A DNA stretch of 64,000 nucleotides from HGM12587 sp045128635 (GCA_045128635.1 JBGVRS010000052.1:1-64000); one strand, 5' to 3'; shown: positions 17,457 through 27,000, counted from the first letter of the stretch. Numbers and translations: made by a program. The notes: generated from the sequence alone by a model not told the origin.

Positions 17457-17993
17457 TCAGATGATTCGATATTGCTCATAGAGCTTTAGAAAAGCTTCTT
17501 CTATTTGAGCAAATGGTACGAATTCATAATTTAATGAGATTAGTATCTCAGGAGCAATAGCACAAGAGCATTCGTTCAATAACTCTTTTAAATCATAGTA
17601 CAGTAATGCATGATCGATTTCTTTAACCAGTTTATTTTCTTCTTCTGTTAAAGTACTTCCCAGAAACTTTTCATAAATTAAGTCCAGTAAATGTTCCTCG
17701 ATGCACACATATTCCGGCATGGCAACTTTCAGCGGCCTCGGAACGTCCGACATGTAACTTTCACATGCATCATGAAGAAGGCATGCAAGAATCACTCGTC
17801 GGGAATATCCCCTTGCAATAGCCTCTCTTGCAGCATTGATACAATGCTGTCCGACGGAAAAGAATGTTTTTACCTGTCCATTTCCTCTGCAGATTAAAGA
17901 AAGGGCATGTGCAATATCCTGAACATCCACTTGTGTCATATCTGGATTTACCGGATCAAAATGTTTTCCTGTATAAGTAGTAATATAACTCAT
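17457..17993 (-). CDS. HD-domain phosphohydrolase
   Basis: A 178-residue protein with the HD metal motif: His in VGQHCINAAREA, then ACLLHDACESYMSDVPRPLK, and a later Asp in KEIDHALLYYD. This layout resembles YfbR-like and phage-type HD hydrolases acting on nucleotides. AGAGGAA lies before the ATG. The MATE gene follows at once, but no shared function is evident. Nucleotidase activity is a family-based guess. Confidence 0.75.
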   Translation of the reverse strand: MSYITTYTGKHFDPVNPDMTQVDVQDIAHALSLICRGNGQVKTFFSVGQHCINAAREAIARGYSRRVILACLLHDACESYMSDVPRPLKVAMPEYVCIEEHLLDLIYEKFLGSTLTEEENKLVKEIDHALLYYDLKELLNECSCAIAPEILISLNYEFVPFAQIEEAFLKLYEQYRII

Positions 17994-18015
17994 AAATTCC
18001 TCTGTTCAAACGGGA

Positions 18016-18045
18016 TTGACACCCGCATAATTTGCTTGTTACAAT
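18016..18045 (+). promoter_or_regulatory. Predicted sigma-A promoter and 5' UTR palindrome
   Basis: -35 TTGACA (18016-18021), 18-bp spacer, -10 TACAAT (18040-18045), for the methyltransferase operon. Just past the start site, ATGCTTG (18060-18066) pairs with CAAGCAT (18074-18080), a possible operator or small hairpin. Confidence 0.6.
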
Positions 18046-18104
18046 AAAAGTTACGATATATGCTTGGAAATTTCAAGCATCAACTTTGTATAAGGAAAAA
18101 ATTT

Positions 18105-19250
18105 ATGGAAAGATTAAAACATATATTAGAAGAGCAGTTAAATGAGCAGCTTTCTCAGATTATTATCAGTAATCCAAGACGTGCGGCGCTGGCTCAGAAA
18201 GTGAAGATTCGACCGGTTCTCTTAAAAGATCAGTTGAATTTTCAGGTGACAGAGTATAAGGGAAAACAGGTTTTTCATGAAAATATGGAAAAGCCGGCAG
18301 CTTCCGAATACATTATCACACAGATGGAAAATTTCTTCGGTCAGATGGTGCTGGAAAGTATGACAAAGACCGTGAATGTACTGGTGAGCAAAAAAGGAAC
18401 GGTGACCATTAAGCAGAAGACTCAGAAAAATGAAGTAAAGCCGAAAGAACTTTCACACAATCGAAAGAAACGATACATTTTAGGGGAAGGGGAAGCAATT
18501 CCGTTTCTCGTGGATTTGGGAGTACAGACAAAAGAAGGAAAAACTGTTCATTCCAGATACGACAAATTCCGACAGATTAACCGATTTTTGGAATTTATTC
18601 AGGATATTGTGGAGAACCTGCCAAAGGGGCGCGAACTTACCATTGTTGACTTTGGCTGTGGGAAATCATACCTGACATTTGCAATGTATCATTACTTAAA
18701 AGTTATGAAAGGCTTTGACATTCGTGTCATTGGTCTGGACTTAAAAGAAGATGTCATTGCATATTGTAATGAATTAAAGGATAAATATGGTTATGAAAAA
18801 ATGTCTTTCACAACCGGAGATATCGCAAGTTACACAGGTGTGGACGCTGTAGATATGGTAGTTACGCTGCATGCATGCGACACAGCAACTGATTATGCGC
18901 TGGAAAAGGCAGTAAAATGGGGCGCAAGTGTTATTTTATCTGTACCATGCTGTCAGCATGAATTGAACTATCAGATGAAAAATGAAGAATTATCAGCAGT
19001 TCTTAAATACGGACTTTTAAAAGAACGTATTGCGGCATTGGTAACAGATGGTCTCCGTGCAGAAATGCTGGAGCAGTGTGGTTATGATACCCAAGTGCTG
19101 GAATTCATCGATATGGAACATACACCAAAAAATATTTTAATTCGTGCGGTAAAGAAAAACAAAGACGTAAAGAAGAATTTTGAAAAATACGACAATTGCT
19201 GTAAAACATTGGGGGTAGATCCGATGTTAGGCAGATTATTAAAGAAATAG
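18105..19250 (+). CDS. SAM-dependent methyltransferase (Methyltransf_32 type)
   Basis: A 381-residue protein with a class I methyltransferase domain in its second half. Motif I is VDFGCGKSYLTFAMYHYL, a later acidic motif is VIGLDLKED, and a HACDTATDYAL block is followed by SVPCCQHELN. These are typical of the family that includes the methyltransferase domain of GSTCD. The N-terminal 150 residues are a separate basic region. Substrate unknown; RNA is possible given the basic N terminus (inference). AAGGAA precedes ATG 18105. It is the first gene of an operon running to 23201. Confidence 0.8.
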   Translation: MERLKHILEEQLNEQLSQIIISNPRRAALAQKVKIRPVLLKDQLNFQVTEYKGKQVFHENMEKPAASEYIITQMENFFGQMVLESMTKTVNVLVSKKGTVTIKQKTQKNEVKPKELSHNRKKRYILGEGEAIPFLVDLGVQTKEGKTVHSRYDKFRQINRFLEFIQDIVENLPKGRELTIVDFGCGKSYLTFAMYHYLKVMKGFDIRVIGLDLKEDVIAYCNELKDKYGYEKMSFTTGDIASYTGVDAVDMVVTLHACDTATDYALEKAVKWGASVILSVPCCQHELNYQMKNEELSAVLKYGLLKERIAALVTDGLRAEMLEQCGYDTQVLEFIDMEHTPKNILIRAVKKNKDVKKNFEKYDNCCKTLGVDPMLGRLLKK

Positions 19251-19259
19251 AGGATAAAT

Positions 19260-21776
19260 TTGAAGAAGATTATTATTAAGATTATTACAATTATCATAGC
19301 GTTCTTTCTTGGAATTGTATCCATGAGTTACCTTTATAATAAGGGGAATCTGGATATGACAGCACATATGTCGGAGGCAACTCTTCCGGTGTTGTATTTT
19401 GAACATGAAGGAAATCTGATCAATCCGACTTACGGATACACTTCGGATGTGGATGCAACATGTCTTAGAAATGCGATTGTACCATTGGATGAGGAACGCA
19501 TGATTCACGTTGCGCTGGAAAAATATAATGCAGAAATTGAAGCGGTAAGCTATGAAGTTCGAAGTACTGATATGGAGCGATTGATCCAAAATGGTGATGT
19601 GGAAGAATTGGAAGAATCCGGACAGTACGTAAACGCGTCAGTGAAGATTAAAGACCTTTTAGAAAATGCAGAAGAATATATTCTTGTTTTTCATGTGCAG
19701 TTGGAAAATTATGAAGATGTAAAATATTTTGCAAGAATTACCAATAGCTCCTATGAAATGATTAAGGCGTGTACTGAATTTGCGTTAGATTTCCATAACG
19801 CGACTCTGGATCCGAATAATGTTTATCCGATTACCCAGTATTTGGAAACGGACACTTCAAGAAAAGAGAATTCTCTTGCCAAAGTGGATATCCATTCAAA
19901 ATATAAAACGGTGATTTGGGATGGAATGTCAGTAAAACGAGTAGATAATCCGATGATTACTTATCTGGAACTGGAAGATGACGTTGTTTCACTGAATTTT
20001 GATTATCAGGTAACCTATGAGAACGAAAATGGTGAAAATGAAAAGTATCAGGTACAAGATTATTTCCGTGTACGTCAGACAAATATCAGAATGTATCTTT
20101 TAGATTACGAGAGAACTACAGAACGTATTTTTTCTATAGATAATCAGGTGTTTGAAGAAAGCAGTTTAAATCTGGGTATTCAGTGGGAAGAAATTCCTCA
20201 TATGTCTAATGAAGAAGGAAGTGTTGTGAACTTCGTGGTTTCCGATGAACTTTGGTGCTTCGACATTGCACAGAACAAGTTATCAAAAGTTTTTAGTTTT
20301 AAAAACGGAAATGATAAACGCGGGCTTCATAATGAATTTGATATTCAGCTCATTAACATGGAAGATTCCGGAAGCATGGATTTTATCGTGACAGGTTATA
20401 TGAATCGTGGACGCCATGAAGGCGAGACTGGTGTGGCAGTGATGCGCTATGACAGCCTGACAAATACGACGGAAGAGCTGCTGTTTATTGAAAGTACAGA
20501 ATGCGCAGATGTGCTGGAACATACAGTAGGTGAACTTTTATATATCAGTTATGATGATAAGATGTATCTGTCTTATGGGAAAAACATTTATGCCATTGAT
20601 TTAAATATCAAGAGTGTTGAAACATTAACAGAAGATCTGACAGCAGATAAATATATTATCTCCAGAGATGGTGACATGATTGCATGGCAGCATGGCAATG
20701 ATAGATTTGGGTCAACAAAGATTACAACCATGGATATGAAGACCGGAGTTCGCCAGACATATGAGGCGAATGAAGGAGAATATTTACTGCCGCTTGGATT
20801 TAGCAGTGACGACTTCCTTTATGGAGTCTGTGCAGAAGAAGATGTAGCAGAAGATTTTGCGGGAAATACATTATTCCCAATGTATCAGGTAAAAATTGTA
20901 AATAACAGTGGGGAATCCGTCAGAGATTTTAATTATTACGAAAAGAATAAATATGTAGTTTCTGCTACGGTAGAAAACAACCGAATCAATTTGGAATGTA
21001 TTTCTAAAAATCCGGATGGAACCTATGTGAGCGCATTGGCTGAAGCAATTACCAGCTCTGAAGAGGAAATCGTAAGTCTGATCAAACTGGCAGAAGTAAA
21101 ACATGCACAGAAAAAGACGGAGTATGTATTCCAGTTTAAAGAAGAGGCAGAAGGAAAGAGAAAAGAGATTACGCCAAAACAGATTCTTTTTGAAGATAAT
21201 CGTATGCTTTCGTTAGAAGAAGAGGATCACCAGAGTTTTTATGCCTATGGAAGAGGAAAAGTGGAAGGTGTTTACTCTGAACTTAGGAAAGCGGTGCTGA
21301 CTGCTTATGACGACATGGGTGTTGTTACCAACTATGTCGGTCAGGTTGTCTGGGATCGTGGTAATCGAAAGACAAGATCTGTTCTGGAACTTGCAAATGG
21401 AATAGAACCTGTGGAAGCAACAAATAGTCTGGAAGCAGGAATTCGCATCTTGCTTGAACAGGAAGGAGTTTATGTAGATGTAAAAGCTTTGCTGGATGCA
21501 GGCAGAAGTCCTTATCAGATTTTAAAACAAAATTCTCAGAAACAACCGGAAAACTTTACTGGATGTAATTTGTCTTCCGTATTATACTATGTAAGTGAAG
21601 GCAATTATGTACTTGCAATGACAGATGCAAATAGTGCGGAAATGATTGTTGGGTATGATGCGCAGAATATTTTCGTATTGGATACCATGACCGGAAAAAT
21701 GCACAAAGAAGGTCAAAAGGATGCGACAGCAAAATACGAAGCTTGTGGAAATGTATTCTTTAGCTTTTTGGAATAA
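19260..21776 (+). CDS. Large membrane-anchored extracytoplasmic protein, C39-like tail
   Basis: An 838-residue protein starting at TTG 19260 with AGAGGA 5 nt upstream; a later ATG would remove the membrane anchor. Residues 1-25 form one hydrophobic helix, and the remainder should lie outside the membrane. Residues about 330-600 read like a run of beta strands (possible propeller). The last 130 residues resemble a C39-type papain fold: SLEAGIRILLEQEG, SVLYYVSEGNYVLAM, MIVGYDAQNIFVLD. The expected catalytic Cys and His are not present (Ser before AEMIVGYD). It sits between the methyltransferase and an aminopeptidase. Function unknown. Confidence 0.7.
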   Translation: MKKIIIKIITIIIAFFLGIVSMSYLYNKGNLDMTAHMSEATLPVLYFEHEGNLINPTYGYTSDVDATCLRNAIVPLDEERMIHVALEKYNAEIEAVSYEVRSTDMERLIQNGDVEELEESGQYVNASVKIKDLLENAEEYILVFHVQLENYEDVKYFARITNSSYEMIKACTEFALDFHNATLDPNNVYPITQYLETDTSRKENSLAKVDIHSKYKTVIWDGMSVKRVDNPMITYLELEDDVVSLNFDYQVTYENENGENEKYQVQDYFRVRQTNIRMYLLDYERTTERIFSIDNQVFEESSLNLGIQWEEIPHMSNEEGSVVNFVVSDELWCFDIAQNKLSKVFSFKNGNDKRGLHNEFDIQLINMEDSGSMDFIVTGYMNRGRHEGETGVAVMRYDSLTNTTEELLFIESTECADVLEHTVGELLYISYDDKMYLSYGKNIYAIDLNIKSVETLTEDLTADKYIISRDGDMIAWQHGNDRFGSTKITTMDMKTGVRQTYEANEGEYLLPLGFSSDDFLYGVCAEEDVAEDFAGNTLFPMYQVKIVNNSGESVRDFNYYEKNKYVVSATVENNRINLECISKNPDGTYVSALAEAITSSEEEIVSLIKLAEVKHAQKKTEYVFQFKEEAEGKRKEITPKQILFEDNRMLSLEEEDHQSFYAYGRGKVEGVYSELRKAVLTAYDDMGVVTNYVGQVVWDRGNRKTRSVLELANGIEPVEATNSLEAGIRILLEQEGVYVDVKALLDAGRSPYQILKQNSQKQPENFTGCNLSSVLYYVSEGNYVLAMTDANSAEMIVGYDAQNIFVLDTMTGKMHKEGQKDATAKYEACGNVFFSFLE

Positions 21777-21788
21777 TAGGAGGCATTT

Positions 21789-22904
21789 ATGGATGAGAGA
21801 ACTATAATTTTAGCCAGAAATCTGGTGCACAATTCCTGTGAGATCAAACCGGGTGAAAAGGTGTGGATCAATCACGTTGGGAATGCTACGGAAGATATCG
21901 TAAAGGCATTGATTCGTGAAGTATATGCAGTAGGAGCGATTCCGTTTGTGCATTATGAAAATATGAGAATCAAAAGAGAACTCCTGATGCACTGTACGGA
22001 AGAACAGCTGAAAATGATGGCAGAACGAGACAGCAAAGAAATGTCTCAGATGGATGTGTTCATTGGCATTCGCGGTAATATCAACAGTGCAGAACTCTCA
22101 GATGTTCCAAGCGAAAAGATAGAGATGTATGAGACGATTTACAGTAAACCGGTTCACTATGAAGTTCGTATTCCGAAAACAAGATGGGTGGTACTTCGTT
22201 TTCCTACAGAGTCTATGGCGCAGCAAAGCAATATGAGTTCTGAAGCATTCAGAGATTTCTACTATGAGGTATGTAATCTGGATTACAGTAAGATGGAAAA
22301 AGAATCCATGGCGCTGGTTGAACTGATGAATCGTACAGATAAGGTAAGAGTGACTGGTGCAGGCACAGACCTTACATTTTCCATTAAGGATATTCCGGCA
22401 GTGACATGCTGTGGTCATATGAATATCCCGGACGGAGAAGTTTATACAGCACCTGTAAGAGATTCTGTAAATGGTAAAATTACTTACAATACACCGTCAG
22501 TTCTTCAGGGATTCACTTATGAGAATGTGTGTCTGGAATTTGAAAACGGCAAGATTGTAAAAGCAACTGCCAATGATACAGAACGTGTCAACAAAGTTTT
22601 TGACACCGACGAAGGTGCAAGATATGTAGGAGAATTTGCAATCGGTATTAATCCATATATTTTAAAACCAATGAAAGAAATCCTTTTTGATGAAAAAATT
22701 ATGGGTTCTATTCACTTTACACCTGGAAACTGTTATGATGATGCATATAACGGTAACCGTTCCGCAATTCACTGGGATTTGGTAATGCTCCAGACACCGG
22801 AATATGGCGGAGGTGAAATCTGGTTTGATGATGTACTGATCAGAAAAGACGGCAGATTTGTCATTCCGGAATTGGAAGGATTAAATCCTGAAAACTTAAA
22901 ATAA
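21789..22904 (+). CDS. M29-family metallo-aminopeptidase
   Basis: A 371-residue cytoplasmic exopeptidase related to AmpS/PepS and thermophilic aminopeptidase T. The expected metal ligands are visible in order: Glu in NIPDGEVYTAP, Glu in VGEFAIGINP, His in SIHFTPG, and His/Asp in SAIHWDLV. AGGAGG lies before the ATG, 12 nt after the previous stop. It probably trims peptides for amino acid recycling. Confidence 0.9.
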   Translation: MDERTIILARNLVHNSCEIKPGEKVWINHVGNATEDIVKALIREVYAVGAIPFVHYENMRIKRELLMHCTEEQLKMMAERDSKEMSQMDVFIGIRGNINSAELSDVPSEKIEMYETIYSKPVHYEVRIPKTRWVVLRFPTESMAQQSNMSSEAFRDFYYEVCNLDYSKMEKESMALVELMNRTDKVRVTGAGTDLTFSIKDIPAVTCCGHMNIPDGEVYTAPVRDSVNGKITYNTPSVLQGFTYENVCLEFENGKIVKATANDTERVNKVFDTDEGARYVGEFAIGINPYILKPMKEILFDEKIMGSIHFTPGNCYDDAYNGNRSAIHWDLVMLQTPEYGGGEIWFDDVLIRKDGRFVIPELEGLNPENLK

Positions 22905-22937
22905 AATATAGAGGATACACAACAGGAGGAAAATATT

Positions 22938-23201
22938 ATGGCAACAACATGTCAGTACAAAACAAAAAATGTATGTTCCAGCATGATTAAATTTGACTTA
23001 GAAGGAAATGTGGTAACAAACGTATCTTTCCAGGGCGGATGTAACGGAAACTTAAAAGCGATCAGCAAACTGGTAGAAGGCATGACTGTAGAACAGATTG
23101 AAAGCTATTTAAAAGGAAATACATGCGGTATGAGAAATACTTCCTGTGCAGATCAGTTAGCACAGGGTGTAAGAAAAGCTTACGAAGAACTGAATAAGTA
23201 A
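22938..23201 (+). CDS. TSCPD-domain protein (TIGR03905-like)
   Basis: An 87-residue cysteine-rich protein with QGGCNGNLKAISKLVEGM and CGMRNTSCADQLAQ, the signatures of the small stand-alone TSCPD domain common in Clostridia. The domain also occurs at the end of some ribonucleotide reductases. The cysteines may bind metal. Its role is unknown. It is the last gene of the methyltransferase operon, with GGAGG upstream. Confidence 0.85.
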   Translation: MATTCQYKTKNVCSSMIKFDLEGNVVTNVSFQGGCNGNLKAISKLVEGMTVEQIESYLKGNTCGMRNTSCADQLAQGVRKAYEELNK

Positions 23202-23206
23202 ATAAT

Positions 23207-23234
23207 AATCCCCCTATACAGGGGGATTTTATTT
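23207..23234. terminator. Terminator between convergent genes
   Basis: Stem AATCCCCC (23207-23214) / GGGGGATT (23221-23228), with T-rich tails on both strands. Serves the TSCPD gene and the convergent HAD gene. Confidence 0.85.
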
Positions 23235-23850
23235 AAAATAAATCTAGTAATTCACTGAATTTTGAAATTTTGTAATCATATCTGTCTGCCTCTCCAAACC
23301 CATATTCGCAGAATACAAATGGAATTCCTGCAAATGCAGAAGCCTCACAGTCCCCTTGGGTGTCCCCAACATAAACAGCGGAAGTAAAGCCATTACGTTC
23401 CATCACAAGCTTGCAGTTTTCTCCTTTTGGAAGTCCGGAGTAGCCTGGACATTCAAAGTCAGTAATGCAGTCTTCAATTCCGAGAGAACGCATTGTCAGT
23501 TCGATATAACCTGCCTGACAGTTGCTGACAATACAAATTTTATATTTCTTGGAAAGTTCACGAATCGTTTCTACGACACCTTCAAAAACATGTCCCGGAT
23601 TCTTTTCTAAAATTTCTTCTTCCTGCGCACAGCATTCATCCATGAGCTTCATTTGGTCTTCCGGGGAAAGCTCAGGAAAAGCAGCGGCGGCAATTGCCCA
23701 CATTGGACGACCAAAGAGCTTTTTTAAATTATCAGCAGTTGGACGCCATGCAATGTCGGTACGATTTTTTAGTGCTTCACCCCAGGCTTTTGCTACAATC
23801 GGTGTTGTATCCCATAATGTTCCATCAATATCTAAAATAATGCAATCCAT
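23233..23850 (-). CDS. HAD-superfamily phosphatase (Gph-like)
   Basis: A 205-residue hydrolase with HAD motif I DIDGTLWD, an alpha-helical cap (residues about 15-85), motif II IVSNCQ and motif IV YVGDTQGDCEAS. This set fits phosphoglycolate phosphatase or beta-phosphoglucomutase relatives; the true substrate cannot be told. The second motif I residue is Asp, as required. It is convergent with the TSCPD gene. Confidence 0.85.
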   Translation of the reverse strand: MDCIILDIDGTLWDTTPIVAKAWGEALKNRTDIAWRPTADNLKKLFGRPMWAIAAAAFPELSPEDQMKLMDECCAQEEEILEKNPGHVFEGVVETIRELSKKYKICIVSNCQAGYIELTMRSLGIEDCITDFECPGYSGLPKGENCKLVMERNGFTSAVYVGDTQGDCEASAFAGIPFVFCEYGFGEADRYDYKISKFSELLDLF

Positions 23851-23979
23851 AAGATTCCTCGCTTATCATCTTTGTAATTTATTTCTCTCTTAGTGTATAG
23901 AATTTTCTTTGGAAAAGCAATAAATTATTCTTTTTTTCGAATTTGTTAACAATTATATGAGGAATTGTTTAGAAAAGTA

Positions 23980-23988
23980 TGTTATACT
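23980..23988 (+). promoter_or_regulatory. Extended -10 promoter before sfsA
   Basis: TGTTATACT (TGn plus TATACT) lies 23 nt before the sfsA start; no good -35 is seen. Confidence 0.45.
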
Positions 23989-24010
23989 TTCAAGTTAAGT
24001 GAGGGTGCTT

Positions 24011-24691
24011 ATGAATTATTCAAATATTGAACGGGCGTATTTTAAAGAACGCCCGAATCGATTTATTGCATACGTGGAAACAGAAGAAGGAAGAGAAATC
24101 TGCCATGTGAAAAATACAGGTCGCTGCAGGGAACTTCTTACACCGGATGCAGTTGTCTATGTGCAGAGAAACGATAATCTTGCCAGAAAGACAAAGTTGG
24201 ATTTGATTGGTGTAGAGAAAGGTGATTATCTAATCAACATGGATTCCCAGGCACCAAATGCGGCAGTCAAAGAATGGCTGCAGGCAGGAAATCTGTTTTC
24301 AAAAAATGCGGTAGTTTATTCTGAAAAAACTTACGGTGAGTCCCGTTTCGACTTTTATATTGAAGATGGGGAGCGAAAAGCTTTTATGGAAGTCAAAGGG
24401 GTGACACTGGAACTTGACGGAGTGTGTCGTTTTCCGGATGCTCCGACGGAAAGAGGAGTCAAGCATATCAGGGAATTGATAAAGTGCATGGAGGATGGCT
24501 ATGAAGCATACATTCTCTTTGTGATTCAAATGAGCCCTGTGAAATATTTAGAGCCAAATGATGCAACCCACAAAGCGTTTGGAGATGCTTTAAGAGAAGC
24601 TGCAAAAGCGGGGGTGCATGTGATGGCGAGGGATTGTAAAGTTACCATAGATTCTATGGAAATTATGAATGAGGTAGAGGTCAGGTTGTAA
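24011..24691 (+). CDS. sfsA: Sugar fermentation stimulation protein homologue
   Basis: A 226-residue SfsA-family protein with NRFIAYVETE, HVKNTGRCRELL, KYGESRFDFY-like SEKTYGESRFDFY, and a nuclease-like FMEVKGVTLE (PD-(D/E)XK-like core). GAGGGTG favours ATG 24011 over the in-frame GTG at 23999. The family binds nucleic acid, but its physiological role is unsettled. The stop codon abuts the mutY start. Confidence 0.9.
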   Translation: MNYSNIERAYFKERPNRFIAYVETEEGREICHVKNTGRCRELLTPDAVVYVQRNDNLARKTKLDLIGVEKGDYLINMDSQAPNAAVKEWLQAGNLFSKNAVVYSEKTYGESRFDFYIEDGERKAFMEVKGVTLELDGVCRFPDAPTERGVKHIRELIKCMEDGYEAYILFVIQMSPVKYLEPNDATHKAFGDALREAAKAGVHVMARDCKVTIDSMEIMNEVEVRL

Positions 24692-25753
24692 ATGCTGGAG
24701 GAAATCGTAGTTCCGTTACTGGACTGGTATGATAAACAAAAACGTACATTGCCGTGGCGTAGTAAGCCAACACCGTATCGTGTGTGGGTGTCAGAGATTA
24801 TGCTGCAGCAGACAAGGGTAGAAGCGGTAAAACCATATTTTGAGAGATTTATGAAAGCATTGCCAACGGTAAAGAAGCTGGCGGCATGCCCGGAAGAAGA
24901 ACTTTTGAAGCTTTGGGAAGGACTTGGATATTATAACCGTGTCCGAAATATGCAAAAAGCTGCACAGATTCTTGTAGCAGAAAATAAGGGTGAAGTTCCG
25001 GCGCAGTTTGATGAACTGATAAAATTACCGGGAATTGGGAAATATACTGCTGGGGCAATCTCTTCCATTGCTTTTGGAATTCCGGTACCGGCGGTTGATG
25101 GAAATGTACTTCGTGTCATTACAAGAATTACTGCGGATGACAGAGACATTGCCAAAGATTCTGTAAAGCAGTCAATTGCAAGAGACATCCAGGAAATCAT
25201 TCCGATGAGAAGAGCGGGAGATTTTAATCAGGCGCTCATTGAGCTTGGAGCAATCGTATGTGTACCAAATGGACCAGCCAAATGCAGTGAATGCCCGGTA
25301 GCACATTTGTGTGAAGCAAGAAAACGTGATATTGTAATGGAACTGCCGAAGAAAGCACCGAAAAAGGAAAGAAGCATTGAAGAAAAGACAGTGCTGATTA
25401 TTAAGGATGGCGAAAAAATTGCAATTCGAAAGCGTCCAAATAAAGGATTGCTTGCAGGCTTATACGAACTGCCAAATGTGGAAGGGCAGCTATCTGAGAA
25501 TGAAGTGTTAGCGCTTGTGAAATCTTATGGTCTGGCACCATTGTTTATTGAAAGATTAGAAGACTCCAAGCATATTTTTACACATAAAGAATGGCACATG
25601 ACAGGCTTTGCGGTTCGTGTGGCAGAATTAGAGGGAGAGACGGACGGGATGCTGTTTGTAGAACGAAAAACAGTGGAAAAAGAATATCCGATTCCGTCGG
25701 CATTTGCGGCTTACGCAAAACATATTGATGTTGTACTGGGTAACAAAAGGTAG
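24692..25753 (+). CDS. mutY: A/G-specific adenine glycosylase
   Basis: A 353-residue base-excision repair enzyme that removes A mispaired with 8-oxoG. The catalytic Glu35 is in SEIMLQQT, the helix-hairpin-helix is LPGIGKYTAGA, and the key Asp136 is in AVDGNVLRV. The iron-sulfur cysteines are Cys190, Cys198, Cys201 and Cys207, so the first gap is seven residues rather than the six of E. coli. The C-terminal NUDIX-like domain (from about 235) recognises 8-oxoG. It directly follows the sfsA stop. Confidence 0.95.
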   Translation: MLEEIVVPLLDWYDKQKRTLPWRSKPTPYRVWVSEIMLQQTRVEAVKPYFERFMKALPTVKKLAACPEEELLKLWEGLGYYNRVRNMQKAAQILVAENKGEVPAQFDELIKLPGIGKYTAGAISSIAFGIPVPAVDGNVLRVITRITADDRDIAKDSVKQSIARDIQEIIPMRRAGDFNQALIELGAIVCVPNGPAKCSECPVAHLCEARKRDIVMELPKKAPKKERSIEEKTVLIIKDGEKIAIRKRPNKGLLAGLYELPNVEGQLSENEVLALVKSYGLAPLFIERLEDSKHIFTHKEWHMTGFAVRVAELEGETDGMLFVERKTVEKEYPIPSAFAAYAKHIDVVLGNKR

Positions 25754-25766
25754 ATGAGGTGAATTT

Positions 25767-26783
25767 ATGAAGTTATTATCAATTGCGATTCCATCGTATA
25801 ACTCAGAAGGATTTATGAGAAATTGTATTGAATCGCTGCTGACCGGTGGAGAAGAAGTAGAAATTATTATTGTAAATGATGGTTCCAAAGATGGTACAGG
25901 TGCCATTGCAGATGAATATGCTGCGAAATATCCGACAATCGTAAAAGCAGTTCATCAGGAAAACGGCGGTCATGGAGAAGCGGTCAATGCAGGGCTTCGT
26001 AATGCCACAGGTCTGTATTATAAGGTTGTAGACAGTGATGATTGGGTAAATGAAGAAGCCTATTTAAAGATTTTAAAGAAACTTGCGGAACTTGTAAAAT
26101 CCGGTGACATGGTTGATATGTTCATCAGCAACTATGTTTATGAAAAAGAAGGAAAGAAACGCAAAAAAGTCATGCAGTATCGTACTGCGTTCCCAACCGA
26201 TCAGGTATTTACATGGGATGATGTAAAATTCCTTCATGTTGGCCAGTATATTTTGATGCATTCTGTGATTTATCGTACACAAATGTTAAAAGACTGTGCA
26301 TTGGAACTTCCAAAGCATACCTTCTATGTAGATAACATTTACGTATATCATCCACTGCCATATGTAAAGAAAATGTATTATATGGACGTAAATTTCTATA
26401 GATACTATATCGGTCGTGAAGGTCAGTCTGTTCAGGAAAAAGTCATGATTGGACGTATTGACCAGCAGATACGAGTAACAAAACTGATTATTGATGATTG
26501 TGATGTGTGGAAGATTAAAAATAAAAAGCTTCGTAACTACATGTTAAGCTACATGGAAATTATGATGACAGTATCTTCTATCCTTGCAATTCGTTCCAAG
26601 ACAGAAGAAAATCTGGCGAAGAAAAAAGAACTCTGGCAGTATCTGAAGGCAAAAGATGTGCGTGCTTATAAGAAAATCCGCAGAAGCATCATGGGTAACA
26701 CGATGAATCTTCCAGGCAAGAGCGGACGGAAGATTTCTGTGGCAGCATATAAAATTGCACAGATGGTGGTAGGATTTAACTAG
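25767..26783 (+). CDS. Family 2 glycosyltransferase
   Basis: A 338-residue GT-A enzyme. IAIPSYNSEGFM leads the nucleotide-binding fold; VNDGSKDGT (38-40 DGS) and the metal-binding VDSDDW (89-93) are intact. The C-terminal 100 residues are basic and helical without clear membrane spans. It would transfer a sugar from a nucleotide donor, probably to surface glycan or teichoic acid. The acceptor is unknown. GAGGTG lies before the ATG. Confidence 0.88.
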   Translation: MKLLSIAIPSYNSEGFMRNCIESLLTGGEEVEIIIVNDGSKDGTGAIADEYAAKYPTIVKAVHQENGGHGEAVNAGLRNATGLYYKVVDSDDWVNEEAYLKILKKLAELVKSGDMVDMFISNYVYEKEGKKRKKVMQYRTAFPTDQVFTWDDVKFLHVGQYILMHSVIYRTQMLKDCALELPKHTFYVDNIYVYHPLPYVKKMYYMDVNFYRYYIGREGQSVQEKVMIGRIDQQIRVTKLIIDDCDVWKIKNKKLRNYMLSYMEIMMTVSSILAIRSKTEENLAKKKELWQYLKAKDVRAYKKIRRSIMGNTMNLPGKSGRKISVAAYKIAQMVVGFN

Positions 26784-26819
26784 CAAATCGTACAGATTAT
26801 GGAAATTCAGTGAAAAGGC

Positions 26820-26848
26820 TTGACAAGCCATATCGCTTATAATAGAAT
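26820..26848 (+). promoter_or_regulatory. Predicted sigma-A promoter for the SAM riboswitch/metK
   Basis: -35 TTGACA (26820-26825), 17-bp spacer, -10 TAGAAT (26843-26848). The start site would fall about 20 nt before the aptamer. Confidence 0.7.
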
Positions 26849-26876
26849 ATCGACGTATCAAATTAACAGAGAAGAA

Positions 26877-26977
26877 ATCTCTTATTCAGAGTGGTGGAGA
26901 TAAAAGGATCTATGAAACCACGGCAACCCCGAATACGGAAGGTGCCAGCCTGAGCGAGTAATCGAACAATAAGAGGA
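26877..26977 (+). ncRNA. SAM-I (S-box) riboswitch aptamer
   Basis: P1 is ATCTCTTATT (26877-26886) with AATAAGAGGA (26968-26977). Core S-box sequences are present in order: CAGAGTGGTGGAGA, TATGAAACCACGGCAACC, GGTGCCAGCCTGAGCGA. SAM binding should favour the terminator at 27001-27026, shutting off metK when SAM is plentiful. Confidence 0.95.
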
Positions 26978-27000
26978 TTTGGAATGTAGAAAACATATTC

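Noticed and set aside
26820..26843. metK promoter with TTGACA and TATAAT at 26838
   Set aside because: The spacer would be only 12 bp; TAGAAT at 26843-26848 gives 17 bp.
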